From positions 6,510,529-6,574,528 of the forward strand of contig VZDJ01000623.1 in assembly GCA_008694505.1 (NCBI GenBank): DNA of 64,000 nt, in the 5' to 3' direction. Position numbers and translations under genes: made by a program. This document shows positions 40,020 through 50,498 of the stretch, piece by piece (within the stretch, counting starts at the first letter, position 1; every line of letters starts with the position of its first letter). The notes below the pieces were generated by a model. It ran no database searches and was not told where the DNA came from. It saw nothing but the letters and a program-made list of their open reading frames with translations. Origin of the DNA: Cyanoderma ruficeps (taxonomy: Eukaryota; Chordata; Aves; Passeriformes; Timaliidae).

Positions 40020-43000
40020 GTAAGTTATGTATCTCTTTTGTTTGTTTTATTCCCTAAGGAAACATATAACAACTTTTGATCAGAGGTCTCTGTGTAATTG
40101 TCATCAGTGGTCGCTTGTACCAAGAACAACCTAAAAATTGTGATTTTTTGGATTTCAGTGATTTTTCTCTACCTGTCCAGAGAGTGTCAGTCTTTTCTGA
40201 GGCTTTATCTGAGTTATCTGTTTTCTTAGCTTGTCCAATCTGTAATCTTTTCCATAACATAGCTGAAAAAATGTACTCATGTTAAGATGTGGATGACTTA
40301 GGCTGCAATATAGCATTAGGTGAACATTTCTGAGATTTTTATGTCTCTTATAAAATGGTTATTGTCACACATCACAGCTGCAGTATTTCAGCACCACTTC
40401 AGGCCATATTCTCTATTCATTGTTTGCACATTACTCCTGCTGAAATCAACGAGAACCTCACACATGGAGCACAGATACAGGCACTGCTGAAGTTCACTGG
40501 CAAGTACTGTGAATCTGATACAATGGGATCAAACCTGGGCTGTGGATAACTATCCCTCAGCATCTGCTGTGTCTTAGAAATACATCACACAGCTGATTGC
40601 TTGTCTGCCTTGTACAGATTCTCTGTTATTTTTTGGAACAAATCGCTATCATTTTTCTGATGTATTAGACTTATATGATCCCCCTGGCCTCTCTTAGTCT
40701 AGACCATTAGCAATCAATGAAAGGCCATGGAGAGTGGATGACTTCTGTAGTGGTGAGTCCTGGGCTAAATGTGAGCCTGAACTTGAAACATAAAACAGTT
40801 TTGACAGTTGGTACAAACTGAAGCTAGACAAAATGTGACAACAAAAGTTCTTCCTTGGCAGAGAAGGTTCTCAACTGCGGTTAAATTCTTCCATAAGCCT
40901 TTAATCCCATTGTTGCAAGATCTTGTTTGTATCATTCTGTACTCTATTTATATGTGTAAATAATGAGCAGAGTTAACTTTTTTTCAGATGGAAAATATTT
41001 TCCAGGCATTACTGTTTTTCACATGGTACAAGCCATGTCTTTCACTACTGGCAGAGCTTCCATTGATGTCATTGCCAAGAGGATCAGGTTGTCTTCAATA
41101 CATACGACACCCTTGAGTTCTGATAAGCAGCAACAAGGAATATTGCAAAATTAATTATCACAGTATAAAACAAATTCATGTAACGCCAAGCAAACAACAG
41201 TTCTGTATTCTAGCATCAGTTTAGGGAAACTTTCTCAAGCCGCCTGTAGTTGCTCTGAATCCTATCTTTTGTGTTCTGAAAATAAAACAAGTTAATATAC
41301 GTGTCTATTCTGTTCTATAATAAAATTAATCTAGAATCTCTCAGAATTTTAAAATGTCTTCGTGTTTTATAGATTTTTTTTTTATCTGGTGACAGTGCCT
41401 GATGGATATCTTCAGGGGCAATTTCTTCTCTAATGAATCAATACAACGACATAGAGGAAACATGAGGGACTTTTGAGAGTACAGCTTGGAAAAGCCCTGC
41501 TCACAGATAACAGAACGGCAATCTGTCATGCAATTACTTTGCACTGAATGTGGAGAAGAATTACAGATCCTGATGACTTACTCTCTGAATTCCTGTTTTC
41601 CCTGGCAGGCTTTTAGCAGGAGAGGTGCTAAAAACCTGCTCTACCAGTAGAGGTGTAGGTGATAAGGTCTTGCCTGTGCTGCCAGTCTGCACAGAGTGCA
41701 TAGGATTTTCTTTTCTGGGATCTTAGAAGATTGTTGTGGTTTCCCTTTTGGCCCCATATGGGTCCTGTTGTAGTGTGAAATGTTCTATGATGCTACTGTA
41801 AACACACATTTTACATGTGTTCCCTTTTAATGGATCCAGTGTTTACTAATGTTTCCCTTTTATTCCTAGGATCTCAGTCTTTAACTTCATACCAGCACGT
41901 GATTACTATAAGGTGAAATTTGTTGCCAACTTAAATGAAAACCAATTAGCTTCCTGCCTGCTATGAGAACATTCTAAAATAAGAAGTAACACAAAATGAT
42001 ATTTAAAATGCTTGAAATATGAGACTTGAAAATTTCCTATGGTTATTGACATTTTCATGGCTTGATTCTTACACTCCATATCCATGCAGCAGTTCTCCAT
42101 CACTTAGGTCACATCACTGATGTTTTATTTTCTGTATGCAAGCTTTATGTAAGAATTAAAAATGGAATTGCTGTGTAACATAATTGTGACAATAACACTG
42201 GGAGCAACAACATCTGTGTCTGTGCACTGTGAGGTACATAAGCAGGAACACTGTTAGGTTTCTTTTTTGTCAGAAAGTGGTAAAAAGTGGCAGATTTCAG
42301 GCACTACAGACTTGTAAAAAGTTCAGGTACTCCTTATTTTCTTGAGGGGGTGAAATTAAGACAACTTTCTATTTCTTCATTATGGGGGTTTTTGTCACTT
42401 GCAAGTAAATTTTGAGTATTCTATTGGTTAATCATTAATCCTTGCGGGTTTAACTCTAACACTTTTTTATTGAAGCTAATATATGTCACTTTTCAGAACA
42501 GGTATTTTCTCTATTCCCTTGCTGTCATGCTTGCACAGATCTTGTTCATTTCCAACTGAGTTACAAGATCCTCATTTAGACTTGTTTCTTTATCATAAAA
42601 ATATTCCTAAAATCCTCCATCAAAGAACCCCTTAGATTCACTTACACTGTGGTTTTGACTTCATAAATCTCTGTGCCTCTTTTTCTGCCTTCTCTATCAG
42701 TTTTATCAAGCTGCTGCTGCTGTTGAACTGTTCTATTCCTTTGTTTCACCACCCTTTGCATTCCGTTACTCTCTCTGTTTTCCTACAGTCATCCTTGCAG
42801 TTTATCCCACTACAATTCCTTTGGATAAAAAAAAAGTCCATATATTTACTATTTTATTTGCTATACAGGTGATTTTTGCAGGTATGTTTGTTCCTTAGCT
42901 GAAAGTTGTCACTGTCTTATTCTTTGTTATCTGCTTGGAGTGTCTGTATTTACACAGGAAGGGATTTCAGTATAGACAACAGAATTTCAGTACCTGATAA

Positions 43001-44640
43001 GAAAATCTACAGACTATCTCAGTACAAAGAGAAACAAAAAAAAAAATTGTTGTGATCGGCAGTATCAGTAGAAGAAAGTCCAAGAATTTACTCAAATATG
43101 TTGACTTTGGAGGTATAAAAACCCTCCAGATTTGGGTCCAAGAAAAGATTGTTAGAAACTTTTATATGCAGAAGTGGTTGAAGCCAAACTGGAAAGAAAC
43201 CAAAAGGCAACTGAAAGGCAAAAACTGAAAGAATAGTTTGTAAACAGTGCATTCTGCATTCCCACTTTAGGAGGGAGGAGCAGAAACCAGAATGTAATTG
43301 GGAAGGCAGGAAAGGTGAAGGATATTTTTGTGAAGATGGAGTTAGAGGATATGCTCAAATTTGAGAATCAGCCAGAAGAGAACAGAAGGCTGCACAAGGG
43401 CAGAGGGATGAAGGTTAGCAGGTTGGAAAGATTTGGAGTCAACAGAGTAGAGAGAGCAGTTGGATGAAAAATCTGTTTGGTGATGGAAACGATAATGAAG
43501 AAGATATATGAAAGAGTGAAGGCTGAGGAGATTGCTTTTTCAACTGAAGGCAGCAAGATCTCACATGGAAAGCTTGTGTGGTGAATTAAATGAAGATCAA
43601 GAAACTTTTTTGTTGGAAAATGCCGTGCTGAAGAATATGGCATAGCCAAAGTATGGATGAAGTGTATGAAATCTGTGTGACTCTTGGATATTATCAAATA
43701 GTTTTAAAATGCCTTCTCAGATCAGAATAAAATATCTCAGAAGGTATGGAATGATTTAAAAAAATGTAGATTTTCTGGTAGGGTAGAGGAAATAATATCA
43801 GTTATTTGTTATTTGGTTCAAATGAAAAATTAAGGAAAAAGCACCTTTGGAATTCTTTTTTTTTTTTTAAATTTCCTTAATGGATTAACTGTTTCCCTCT
43901 CCACGGCAGTCAATTGTGTTTTAAAAATACTTTAAAATATTTTACCTATAGTTAAAGACTATCCTTTCAAAACTGTTATAGGAGAAGAAGGTGTGAATTT
44001 TTGATTTCAGGTGTTGAAAGAACATGTTTTTATTCTGTGGATTTTTTTGTCTAGTCAATTCATTACACATTATACTCACTCCTAGAAAGCCGTTAAAAAT
44101 AAGAGAAAAAAGAAAACAAAAGTGAGCAAGGAAAAACTCTAGGTACACTATCACAGTTTATTTTATTAATAATATTAATAATCTTGGTTTTAAACAGCTC
44201 TGTTGTTCTAGGAAAATTCTGCTTGAATTTTCCTCAATTCATCAGTGTGAGGCACTTAACTATTTCAGAGGCATATTGTAAGCATAGCAAGGATGATGTT
44301 CTAGTCTTCATGTTTCATGTTTTTTCCCAGACAGCAGCATAACTGAGGATGTCCCAGTCACATTTATCTAAGTTTTAAAATAAAGATCTTTAATGACAAG
44401 GGAACTCTCAGATTAGTGTGAACAACCAAACTGGTATTTAATATAACAGCCACATCAATTTAATTTCTTTGTTTCTTTGCTCTTGTCAGCACAGTTGTGG
44501 GTTTAAATAGTAATTTGGACTGTTTCTCTGACTTTCCCAGTAAAAACAAATCTGATGTCATTGCATGCTCCTTGGCAGGCCATGTGTCATTATTATAAAC
44601 CACACAGAGATTTCTTTTCTCATCCAGATTTTCTTTGCAG
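40020..44640 (+). other. HGF: HGF intron 2 (4.6 kb)
   Basis: This intron has a GTAAGT donor and a TTCTTTGCAG acceptor and is phase 2. It contains a 14-bp near-perfect hairpin (41605-41639) and a purine-skewed block (about 43140-43700). I see no gene and no recognisable mobile element; open frames are short and unrelated to HGF. Confidence 0.9.
41605..41639. other. 14-bp hairpin with 7-base loop
   Basis: The arms 41605-41618 and 41626-41639 pair at 13 of 14 positions around the loop GGAGAGG. It could be a structured RNA segment or the remains of a small inverted-repeat element. Confidence 0.6.
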
Positions 44641-44753
44641 GGCCTTTGCTTATGACAGAGTTACAAAACGGTGCCATTGGTTATCCTTCAACAGTTTGAC
44701 AAATGGTGTGAGAAAGAAGCAAGACCATGCGTTTGATCTCTATGAAAAGAAGG
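44641..44753 (+). CDS. HGF: HGF exon 3: second part of the N domain
   Basis: The exon is 113 bp and encodes residues 81 (completed) to 118 plus one base of codon 119. It carries the fourth N-domain cysteine (Cys92) in KRCHWLSFNSL, aligned with human KQCLWFPFNSM, and the linker FDLYEKK that leads to kringle 1 (human FDLYENK). The N domain binds heparan sulfate and, with kringle 1, forms the smallest MET-binding unit (NK1). The acceptor is TTCTTTGCAG and the donor AAGG|GTAACT, phase 1. Reading through the donor meets a stop after two intronic codons, so retention of intron 3 would truncate the protein within the linker. Confidence 0.95.
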
Positions 44754-45442
44754 GTAACTGATTTATTTACTTATTTTATTTTTCCCGCTAGGGAAGGGGA
44801 AAAAAAAAACCTCTGAGGTCAGTCAGTGATTTTTTTGGCTGTAGGAACATCCTGGGCATGGATGCTTTTATGCATTTTGAAAGCTGCATCCTACAGGTTT
44901 ATTTACACATATCCTAAGGTTGCTGTCTTGCAAATTTGTCTACATACTTGCTGTTGGTCACTTTTCCAATCTACATATTTGCCTCCCATCATACATACTA
45001 GTTTCAGTTTTGTACTTCAGTTTACTACTGAGCAGCTCATTTATATAAGTTACCATTTATTACTTAATTTAAAGATTTTAAAGATCTGTTAAAGATTTTA
45101 ATCTATCTATCTATTTAATATCTTAAATTTAATATCTTAAATACCTTATTTAGTATCTTAAATTACTTAATATCTTATTTACCTCATTAATGAGTAAGGT
45201 GCTCCTCAGACATGGAATTTTGTTCAATCAGATACATTGGAAACATTTATTTTTTGGGGGGATCAGCTTGTGATCAATATTTGGAAAAAAAAAGGCATGT
45301 ATGTCAACAAATAAAAAGTATTTTGAAGAATTCAATATGTAAAGGCTAATAAATATACTATTTTTATATGAAAACAGATGATGAGCTTTGAATTTTTATA
45401 CATTAACCAAATCCCTAATTTTTTTCTCTTTTATTTCAATAG
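44754..45442 (+). other. HGF: HGF intron 3 (0.69 kb)
   Basis: This is the shortest intron in the window, phase 1, ending TTTATTTCAATAG. Its middle (about 45050-45190) is a degenerate AT-rich repeat built on TATCTTAAAT-like words with a short TCTA run at about 45101-45114. No other feature was seen. Confidence 0.92.
45050..45190. repeat. Degenerate AT-rich tandem repeat with short TCTA run
   Basis: Words such as AATATCTTAAAT and AAAGATTTTAA recur at irregular spacing, together with three and a half TCTA units. It looks like decayed microsatellite sequence. Confidence 0.6.
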
Positions 45443-45557
45443 ATTATGTCAGAAATTGTATCATTGGAAAAGGAGCAGACTATAAAGGAACAGTATCTGT
45501 TACCAAAAGTGGTATCCAGTGTCAGGCCTGGAATTCAATGATCCCCCATGAGCACAG
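45443..45557 (+). CDS. HGF: HGF exon 4: first half of kringle 1
   Basis: The exon is 115 bp and encodes residues 119 (completed) to 156 plus two bases of codon 157. It starts [11 protein letters not shown], aligned with human [11 protein letters not shown]. It contains kringle cysteines Cys124 and Cys145 and ends MIPHEH, keeping the glutamate (E155, human E159) that contributes to the MET-binding face of kringle 1. Human KCQPWSSM is QCQAWNSM here, still a kringle pattern. The donor is CACAG|GTAAGA, phase 2. Kringle 1 is split between this exon and the next at the usual place for HGF. Confidence 0.96.
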
Positions 45558-46224
45558 GTAAGAGTTCAGGAGCAGAGACAATGGGAATAGTGCCCAGACA
45601 GCTTCCATAAAGCATAAGAATTTATGGGAAAACTAACCTTAGACAGCAAAATCTCTTAGGTATATTCTTGCCTTTCTCCAAGAGATGCCATTCTCCAAAT
45701 CCCAGAAAATCCTTATCTTGGACTTTTTCCAAAGAGGTCTCTTCTAATGCCAGCCTGTGTGTCTGTATCTCTTTCTTTCCTATGTTCAGGTTCTTTTTTA
45801 GCTGTTTACATCCTTTTGATCTCTTAGCTACTGGCAGAAACAAAACATCTGCATTATTTCAGCGCAGGGTCTCAAAGTTCATCACTCTAATTGACTCCCA
45901 AGGAATGAACGATTTTAAAAACCACATTATTAGGAAGCAGAGAATATTAGAACACCTATTTGCTTAGTGTATAATATTGTTAGTATGTTTTTCATAGTTA
46001 CTGTCAATTCTCTGTTATTTATAGAATATGTTAAACTCTGTGGAGCACTTAGGCCAGGAAACAAGTCCATGGAAAGGACTGAAGAGGCTTTTGAAATCCT
46101 TCCCTTCACATCATACGAGCAATAACTAAAGATTGAGGGAGCATGTACAGGATTTATCTTTTCAGATTAGGACCTGGTACAGTGAGAAACTGAGGCCAAA
46201 CCTACACCTTGAGAGGAAATCTAG

Positions 46225-46430
46225 TTGAACTCTATTGGCTAAGGAACAAGAGAAGAAAGCCAAAACCGGAAGCCAGTAAGAGTAATGGTAAAAACAGATT
46301 TATTCCTAACAAACATTCCCAGAAACAAGTAAAAGGACTACAACGTACTGGTCTACTCTTCAATAACTTCTCTTTAAACATTTTTTTGCTGGCTTTAGCC
46401 ATGTAGATAATAAAACTTTAAGAGACAAAA
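46225..46430 (+). repeat. Dispersed repeat, copy 1 (plus orientation)
   Basis: This segment aligns to the reverse complement of 47535-47715 by eye over roughly 150-200 bases with gaps. The core 46271-46300 is identical over 30 bases to the complement of 47627-47656, and the flanks share patches such as AGCCAAAA, ACTGGTCT and TTCTCTTT. Two diverged copies of one repeat family are the simplest reading. The family is not identified. Confidence 0.75.
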
Positions 46431-47019
46431 CCAAAATGTCCTTCCACCCATAAGCTTGCTGTCCACATCGCTGCCTTTTGCTCCAGACTCCCAGGGTCAA
46501 CAATTTGTTTGGGAGGAGCCAAACTGGAGATCTCTGGTGAGGAACTGGGCTGTGCTCAGTCCTGTCCTGACCAAATCAATTCAGTGTGCAAGAGGATATC
46601 TTGGAACAACATTAAAAGGCAAAAGATAGTTGAGTTCTGTTCTCTTCTGATGTGTTACAAAGCTAAGCCTCAGGCTTGGACTTACTGGACTTGGCTCCTG
46701 CAGTATAGACAGCAGTGTCTGCTTTTCAGTTTGGGGGCAGACCTGTCCTTAACTGGGAGCACACCATAAATACCACCAGATCCCAAAGCAGTGACTTCTT
46801 GAGACTCAACACCTTGAAGTATGTCTTCATATATCTTCATCTTTCAGAAATGAAAGAATTCTAAATCATTATAATCTAAGCAAAAATGAGCATTTATTCT
46901 ACATAATATACGTGTGACTTTATATAATTAGAGAAATGAAAGTGCCTGGATAGCAGACATTATCACTACATTTCATTTTAATACACAGCATGCACAGTTT
47001 TATCACATACACAGTTTTA

Positions 47020-47330
47020 TCCAATGCATTTGGACAGCCACTCTTCTATGATGAATTTTACGAGAGTGACTCTTCTCTTCCCTTGTGCAATAAGTTTAAT
47101 TTTTGAAAGGTCACCGGATAAATGAGGTGGCTGCATGCTAATTTTGTTTTTCAACATCAGAAAATATGGTTTCATCATCAGAGACATGAGGGAGGCGGGA
47201 AGAAGCAGACAGTAGTGGTGTGTTTGGAACTTATTAGTACAAAAGACTTGGCTTTTTAGGTCAGTTTTTCTCAACAGCTGATTATCACAAAGTTCCATTG
47301 GAAAAGAAATTCCTTTTTCCATATTTAAGG
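47020..47330. promoter_or_regulatory. HGF: Candidate conserved element in HGF intron 4
   Basis: This sequence lies 1.5-1.8 kb after exon 4, is less repetitive than its surroundings and contains TTTCATCATC at 47170-47179. It may correspond to the intron 4 element implicated in human DFNB39 deafness; the link rests on a remembered short motif and the position only. A 101-codon minus-strand open frame over it is not recognisable as a protein. Confidence 0.3.
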
Positions 47331-47534
47331 GAGAAATGTATTTTAATTATTTTTAATTATATTTCTAGGATGAATTGAAATAACTTGAAACTTTAAACTT
47401 CTGCTTCAATCTAACAAGTCATATTTTTATTTATTTGTATTCCATCAGAACACAAAGATTCCCAGCAAAACCCTGCTTTCTATTATTGTCATATTCATCC
47501 CAGTACAGATTTTAAAACTCTTAGAGAGTTTTAA

Positions 47535-47715
47535 ATTAAAAAATCCAATGTAAAAAGGGCTCAAAGAGAAATGGTCAAAGAGCAGACCAGTGCTTTTGGC
47601 TAGCTTCCATGGCTTTTGTGTGGTTCAATCTGTTTTTACCATTACTCTTACTGGCTTCAGTTTTTGGCTTTTTTTCTTTTTTTCCTTACCTAATGTAGAT
47701 GAACTAAATCATCAG
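47535..47715 (-). repeat. Dispersed repeat, copy 2 (minus orientation)
   Basis: This is the inverted partner of the copy at 46225-46430, about 1.3 kb away in the same intron. The pair could fold into an intramolecular RNA duplex in the HGF pre-mRNA. The A-rich stretch (on the minus strand) at 47665-47690 is longer than in copy 1. Confidence 0.75.
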
Positions 47716-48897
47716 TTTTAGGAGTGGCTCTTTCATCCATATCTGGGTAGAACTTTACTGCAACTCATCTTTTTCCTTCTCAAGAATGTTGCTTCGGTAC
47801 CTGTTGAAGCCCTTTGTATATCTGACCTATCTTGCATCCCTAATGCTACTCATTTAGACTTCTTTTTTTAATATACTTTCAGCATATCTGATGTAATTTG
47901 AGATGCCTTTTCTCTATATTTTCTAATGAGCAGAAAAGTTAAATACAGTATTCTAACATTACCACTTTAACACATATGCAGATTGGAATGTCCCAGCAAA
48001 AATGTTTGTCTGGGGGTCATTAATTAAAAGTTTAATATACTTACACTATAAGACTGCAAGGGAAAAAAAAAAAAGAAACACCAATTTTATAGGCAGGAAT
48101 GACATAAAAATTAATCTCTTCAAGCACCAAAAATAAAAAAGGATCTTTATGTAAAGCTTCCACGTTGCATTGACTAGAACCACAATGTGATTAAAAGAGG
48201 TATTTTTCACTTCAGTTAGTTCAGGTATTTCATTAATGGGAATAAATGTCACATGTCATTTTTTTTCTTGTTTCCTTCTCTCTAAAGGCTCAAAATAAAA
48301 TACTAGATATTTTCAGAATAAAAGGTGCATTATTTATGATATTTCCACTAAAGCTTAAATACTGATTAAAAAAAGGAACAAATCTTATAAATCTCAAAAA
48401 TTAAATAAATTAATTAAGTTCAGTTACAAGTTTTATGTGATCCCTATGTTGTTAGCCCAGTATTTCAATTAACAAAGAAACGTTCATGGAACAGATCTCT
48501 GATTTTAAGGTGTTTTCTGACTCCAGGGATTTAGATGCTGTTTACCATCGCTGCAGTGTAACTGGTAGAGAAATGCCACTGGATTTGTCTGCCATGTGCA
48601 GCCTGAAAGTGGTCATGAGCTGTTGAAAATGCATTGAACAGACCAGCTCTGAGGTTGCTTTCATTACTACGGGGTTAACTGTTTCTTATTTTGTAGGGCA
48701 AATAAGCTAACATCACATTTATGTGTAAATATTTATATATCTCTACATAACTTGTGTCTGTGTCACTGTGTATGGCATGGTTTCTCTAGATTTGAACACA
48801 CACTTTTACAGATACCTGAGAAAAAAACACCTTGACCCTGTGCTGCCCTGAATTTTCTGCCTTCTGTCTTTGTGCTGCAGATTCTCACGCAGCTTCA

Positions 48898-49156
48898 TGT
48901 AAACAATGTGTATTTTTAGAATGTTTGCATATTTCTCCTCTGGGAGGAGAAATGTGATTGGTGGTGATGTTCACCTTCCAGGTTAAAGGAAGATTGGCCT
49001 GTGGTGGCCAATCTCTTGACCTTTGTACAAATGTATATAAATGGAGTCAGATTTTTGAAGTAAACGGTTAGTTCCCTTGAACTGCTGCTGGTGTGGCCTC
49101 ATCTTTCTGTCCCTGAAATTGGGACATCCTAGCCTCAGCTATGACAACCCGGGACA
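48898..49156 (+). mobile_element. Solo-LTR-like element in HGF intron 4
   Basis: The segment has TGT...ACA ends 259 bases apart, a TATATAAA box at 49034-49041 and a C/T-rich downstream half. The five bases before it (CTTCA) and after it (TTTCA) match at four of five positions, consistent with an aged target-site duplication. No internal retroviral sequence accompanies it. It is in the same sense as HGF, so its promoter-like part could add a transcript start upstream of exon 5. Borders are provisional. Confidence 0.5.
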
Positions 49157-49909
49157 TTTCAAGTCAGCTGGGGTGCTGACAAATGTCTAAACATATACAA
49201 TGCAATTATGGGTGGGTCTGTAAGTAGCAGACCCTAAGGTGACAACAGTGGGGCTTGTGGCAGAACATGAAGGAAAAGCAGCTAAAATGGCACCTAGGGA
49301 AATCTCTTGTGCTGGAATGTAAATCAATCCCTGATTTCAGGGAGTGAAAGCCTCTCAGCGAGGTGTAGAACGGACTTGGTCGCACTTGCATGCTGCTGAT
49401 GATCAGTTCCTGCTGCTGCCTGACCAGGGATGCAAAGAGGTTTCTCTGCCTGTTTCACATAGTAGGTGAGCTCTGAGCTCCAGCTGGACCTGTTTCATGT
49501 GCCAACACACAGAGGAAAGACAGGCCTAACCTTGCTACAGACCCCATCAACCCCTGTGCACCCAGAGCTGCTGAAGGAGAACGCAGTGCAGGCTGGCAGG
49601 GAATGTGTGACTGCCTCTGGCTCTGCCCTAGATGGTTGGCTCTGGAGAGCTGAGGGATGGGAGTAAAACTCTAGAGCACGCTATGGGCTAGACAAATTGT
49701 CCCAGATTTAGGCCATTTAGGTTGAGTAATCCCAACTGAAGCTGTGTATTTGTGTACGGACAGATATTTGGGTGTGTGCATGTGCTTAGGCAGGGTGGAG
49801 GGAGAAGGAAGCAGAAATGTGACTGTTTCTAAGTGTTTGTAAAAAATAGTGTGATTAACCCCAACATTTGCATGCTCTTATACTGTAATGATTGTCATTT
49901 TAAAACTAG

Positions 49910-50052
49910 CTTTTTGCCTTCGAGCTATCGGGGAAAAGACCTGAGGGAAAACTACTGTCGAAACCCCCGAGGGGAAGAGGGAGGCCCCTGGTGCTTCACC
50001 ACCAGTCCAGAGACTCGCCACGAAGTCTGTGACATCCCCCTCTGCTCAGAAG
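49910..50052 (+). CDS. HGF: HGF exon 5: second half of kringle 1
   Basis: The exon is 143 bp and encodes residues 157 (completed) to 204 plus one base of codon 205. It begins [20 protein letters not shown], almost identical to human HGF. It supplies the last four kringle 1 cysteines (Cys173, 185, 197, 202). E191 and R193, equivalent to human E195 and R197 in the MET contact, are kept; human Y198 is H194. A second AG at 49923-49924 forms an in-frame alternative acceptor that would delete FLPSS, matching the known five-residue-deleted isoform of mammalian HGF. The donor is GAAG|GTAACC, phase 1. Reading through the donor stays open for 75 codons. Confidence 0.96.
49925..50052 (+). CDS. HGF: HGF exon 5, alternative shorter form (del5 isoform)
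   Basis: Use of the AG at 49923-49924 (context CCTTCGAG|CTATCGG) shortens the exon by 15 bases and keeps the frame, removing residues 158-162 at the centre of kringle 1. The mammalian gene makes the same variant through the same tandem acceptor. That this bird gene does so is inferred from the preserved sites; it is not shown. Confidence 0.65.
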
Positions 50053-50279
50053 GTAACCAAGCACAGCTGCTGCAAAAAGCTGCCTCTGCTCTGCTGGCAG
50101 CAGCTGAATGGAACTTCCAGCAACCATTTGGATTTAGAGAAAGAATAGGTGATTTCTCAGTGAGAGTAACTCACATAGCAAGAAAAGAAGTTGTTAGAGG
50201 AAGAGGAGATCTTGTGATGTTCCAGTATGCTGGAAGGTTTCAGGCTCAGCAGCTTTATTCAGGTTATGGAGGAGCTTGA
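50053..50279 (+). other. HGF: Open read-through extension of HGF exon 5 (candidate NK1-type tail)
   Basis: If the exon 5 donor is not used the frame runs on from Glu204 for 75 more residues ([20 protein letters not shown]... to ...GYGGA) to TGA at 50277-50279. It contains no cysteine, so kringle 1 disulfides would be undisturbed. The predicted product would be N domain plus kringle 1 plus this tail, 279 residues with signal. Mammalian HGF is known to make a truncated NK1 form; equivalence of this tail is inferred. Confidence 0.4.
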
Positions 50280-50492
50280 ACAATTAAGTTGTGCTGATCA
50301 CACAAATGTGACCCTTTTTTTTTTTTGCTTGTCTAGTCCGCATTGAATCCATTAAGAATTTCAGTATTACTATGTGATAAAATCATCTAGTGCCATTCCA
50401 TGGTAAAATCAGCTTTTCATCTTCTTTTTGATGAAAATATAGATACTGGATTACAAAATGAAAGCTTAAGATAAGCTTGCATTTGTTTTTTG

Positions 50493-50498
50493 AATAAA
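50493..50498 (+). terminator. HGF: Intronic AATAAA polyadenylation signal (candidate)
   Basis: A canonical hexamer lies 213 bases after the stop of the read-through frame and is followed at 50511 by GTGT. It could end a short HGF mRNA of exons 1-5 plus intron. The hexamer alone is common in AT-rich DNA, so support is modest. Confidence 0.35.

Larger units (their letters stand above)
45558..49909 (+). other. HGF: HGF intron 4 (4.35 kb)
   Basis: This phase 2 intron has a GTAAGA donor and ends TTTTAAAACTAG, a rather weak pyrimidine tract. It contains two copies of a dispersed repeat in opposite orientation (about 46225-46430 and 47535-47715), a stretch at 47020-47330 that may correspond to a conserved intron 4 element, and an LTR-like segment (48898-49156). 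No independent gene was recognised. Confidence 0.9.

Noticed and set aside
47017..47322. 101-codon minus-strand frame in intron 4
   Set aside because: No homology recognised; if the stretch is conserved, a non-coding role fits better.
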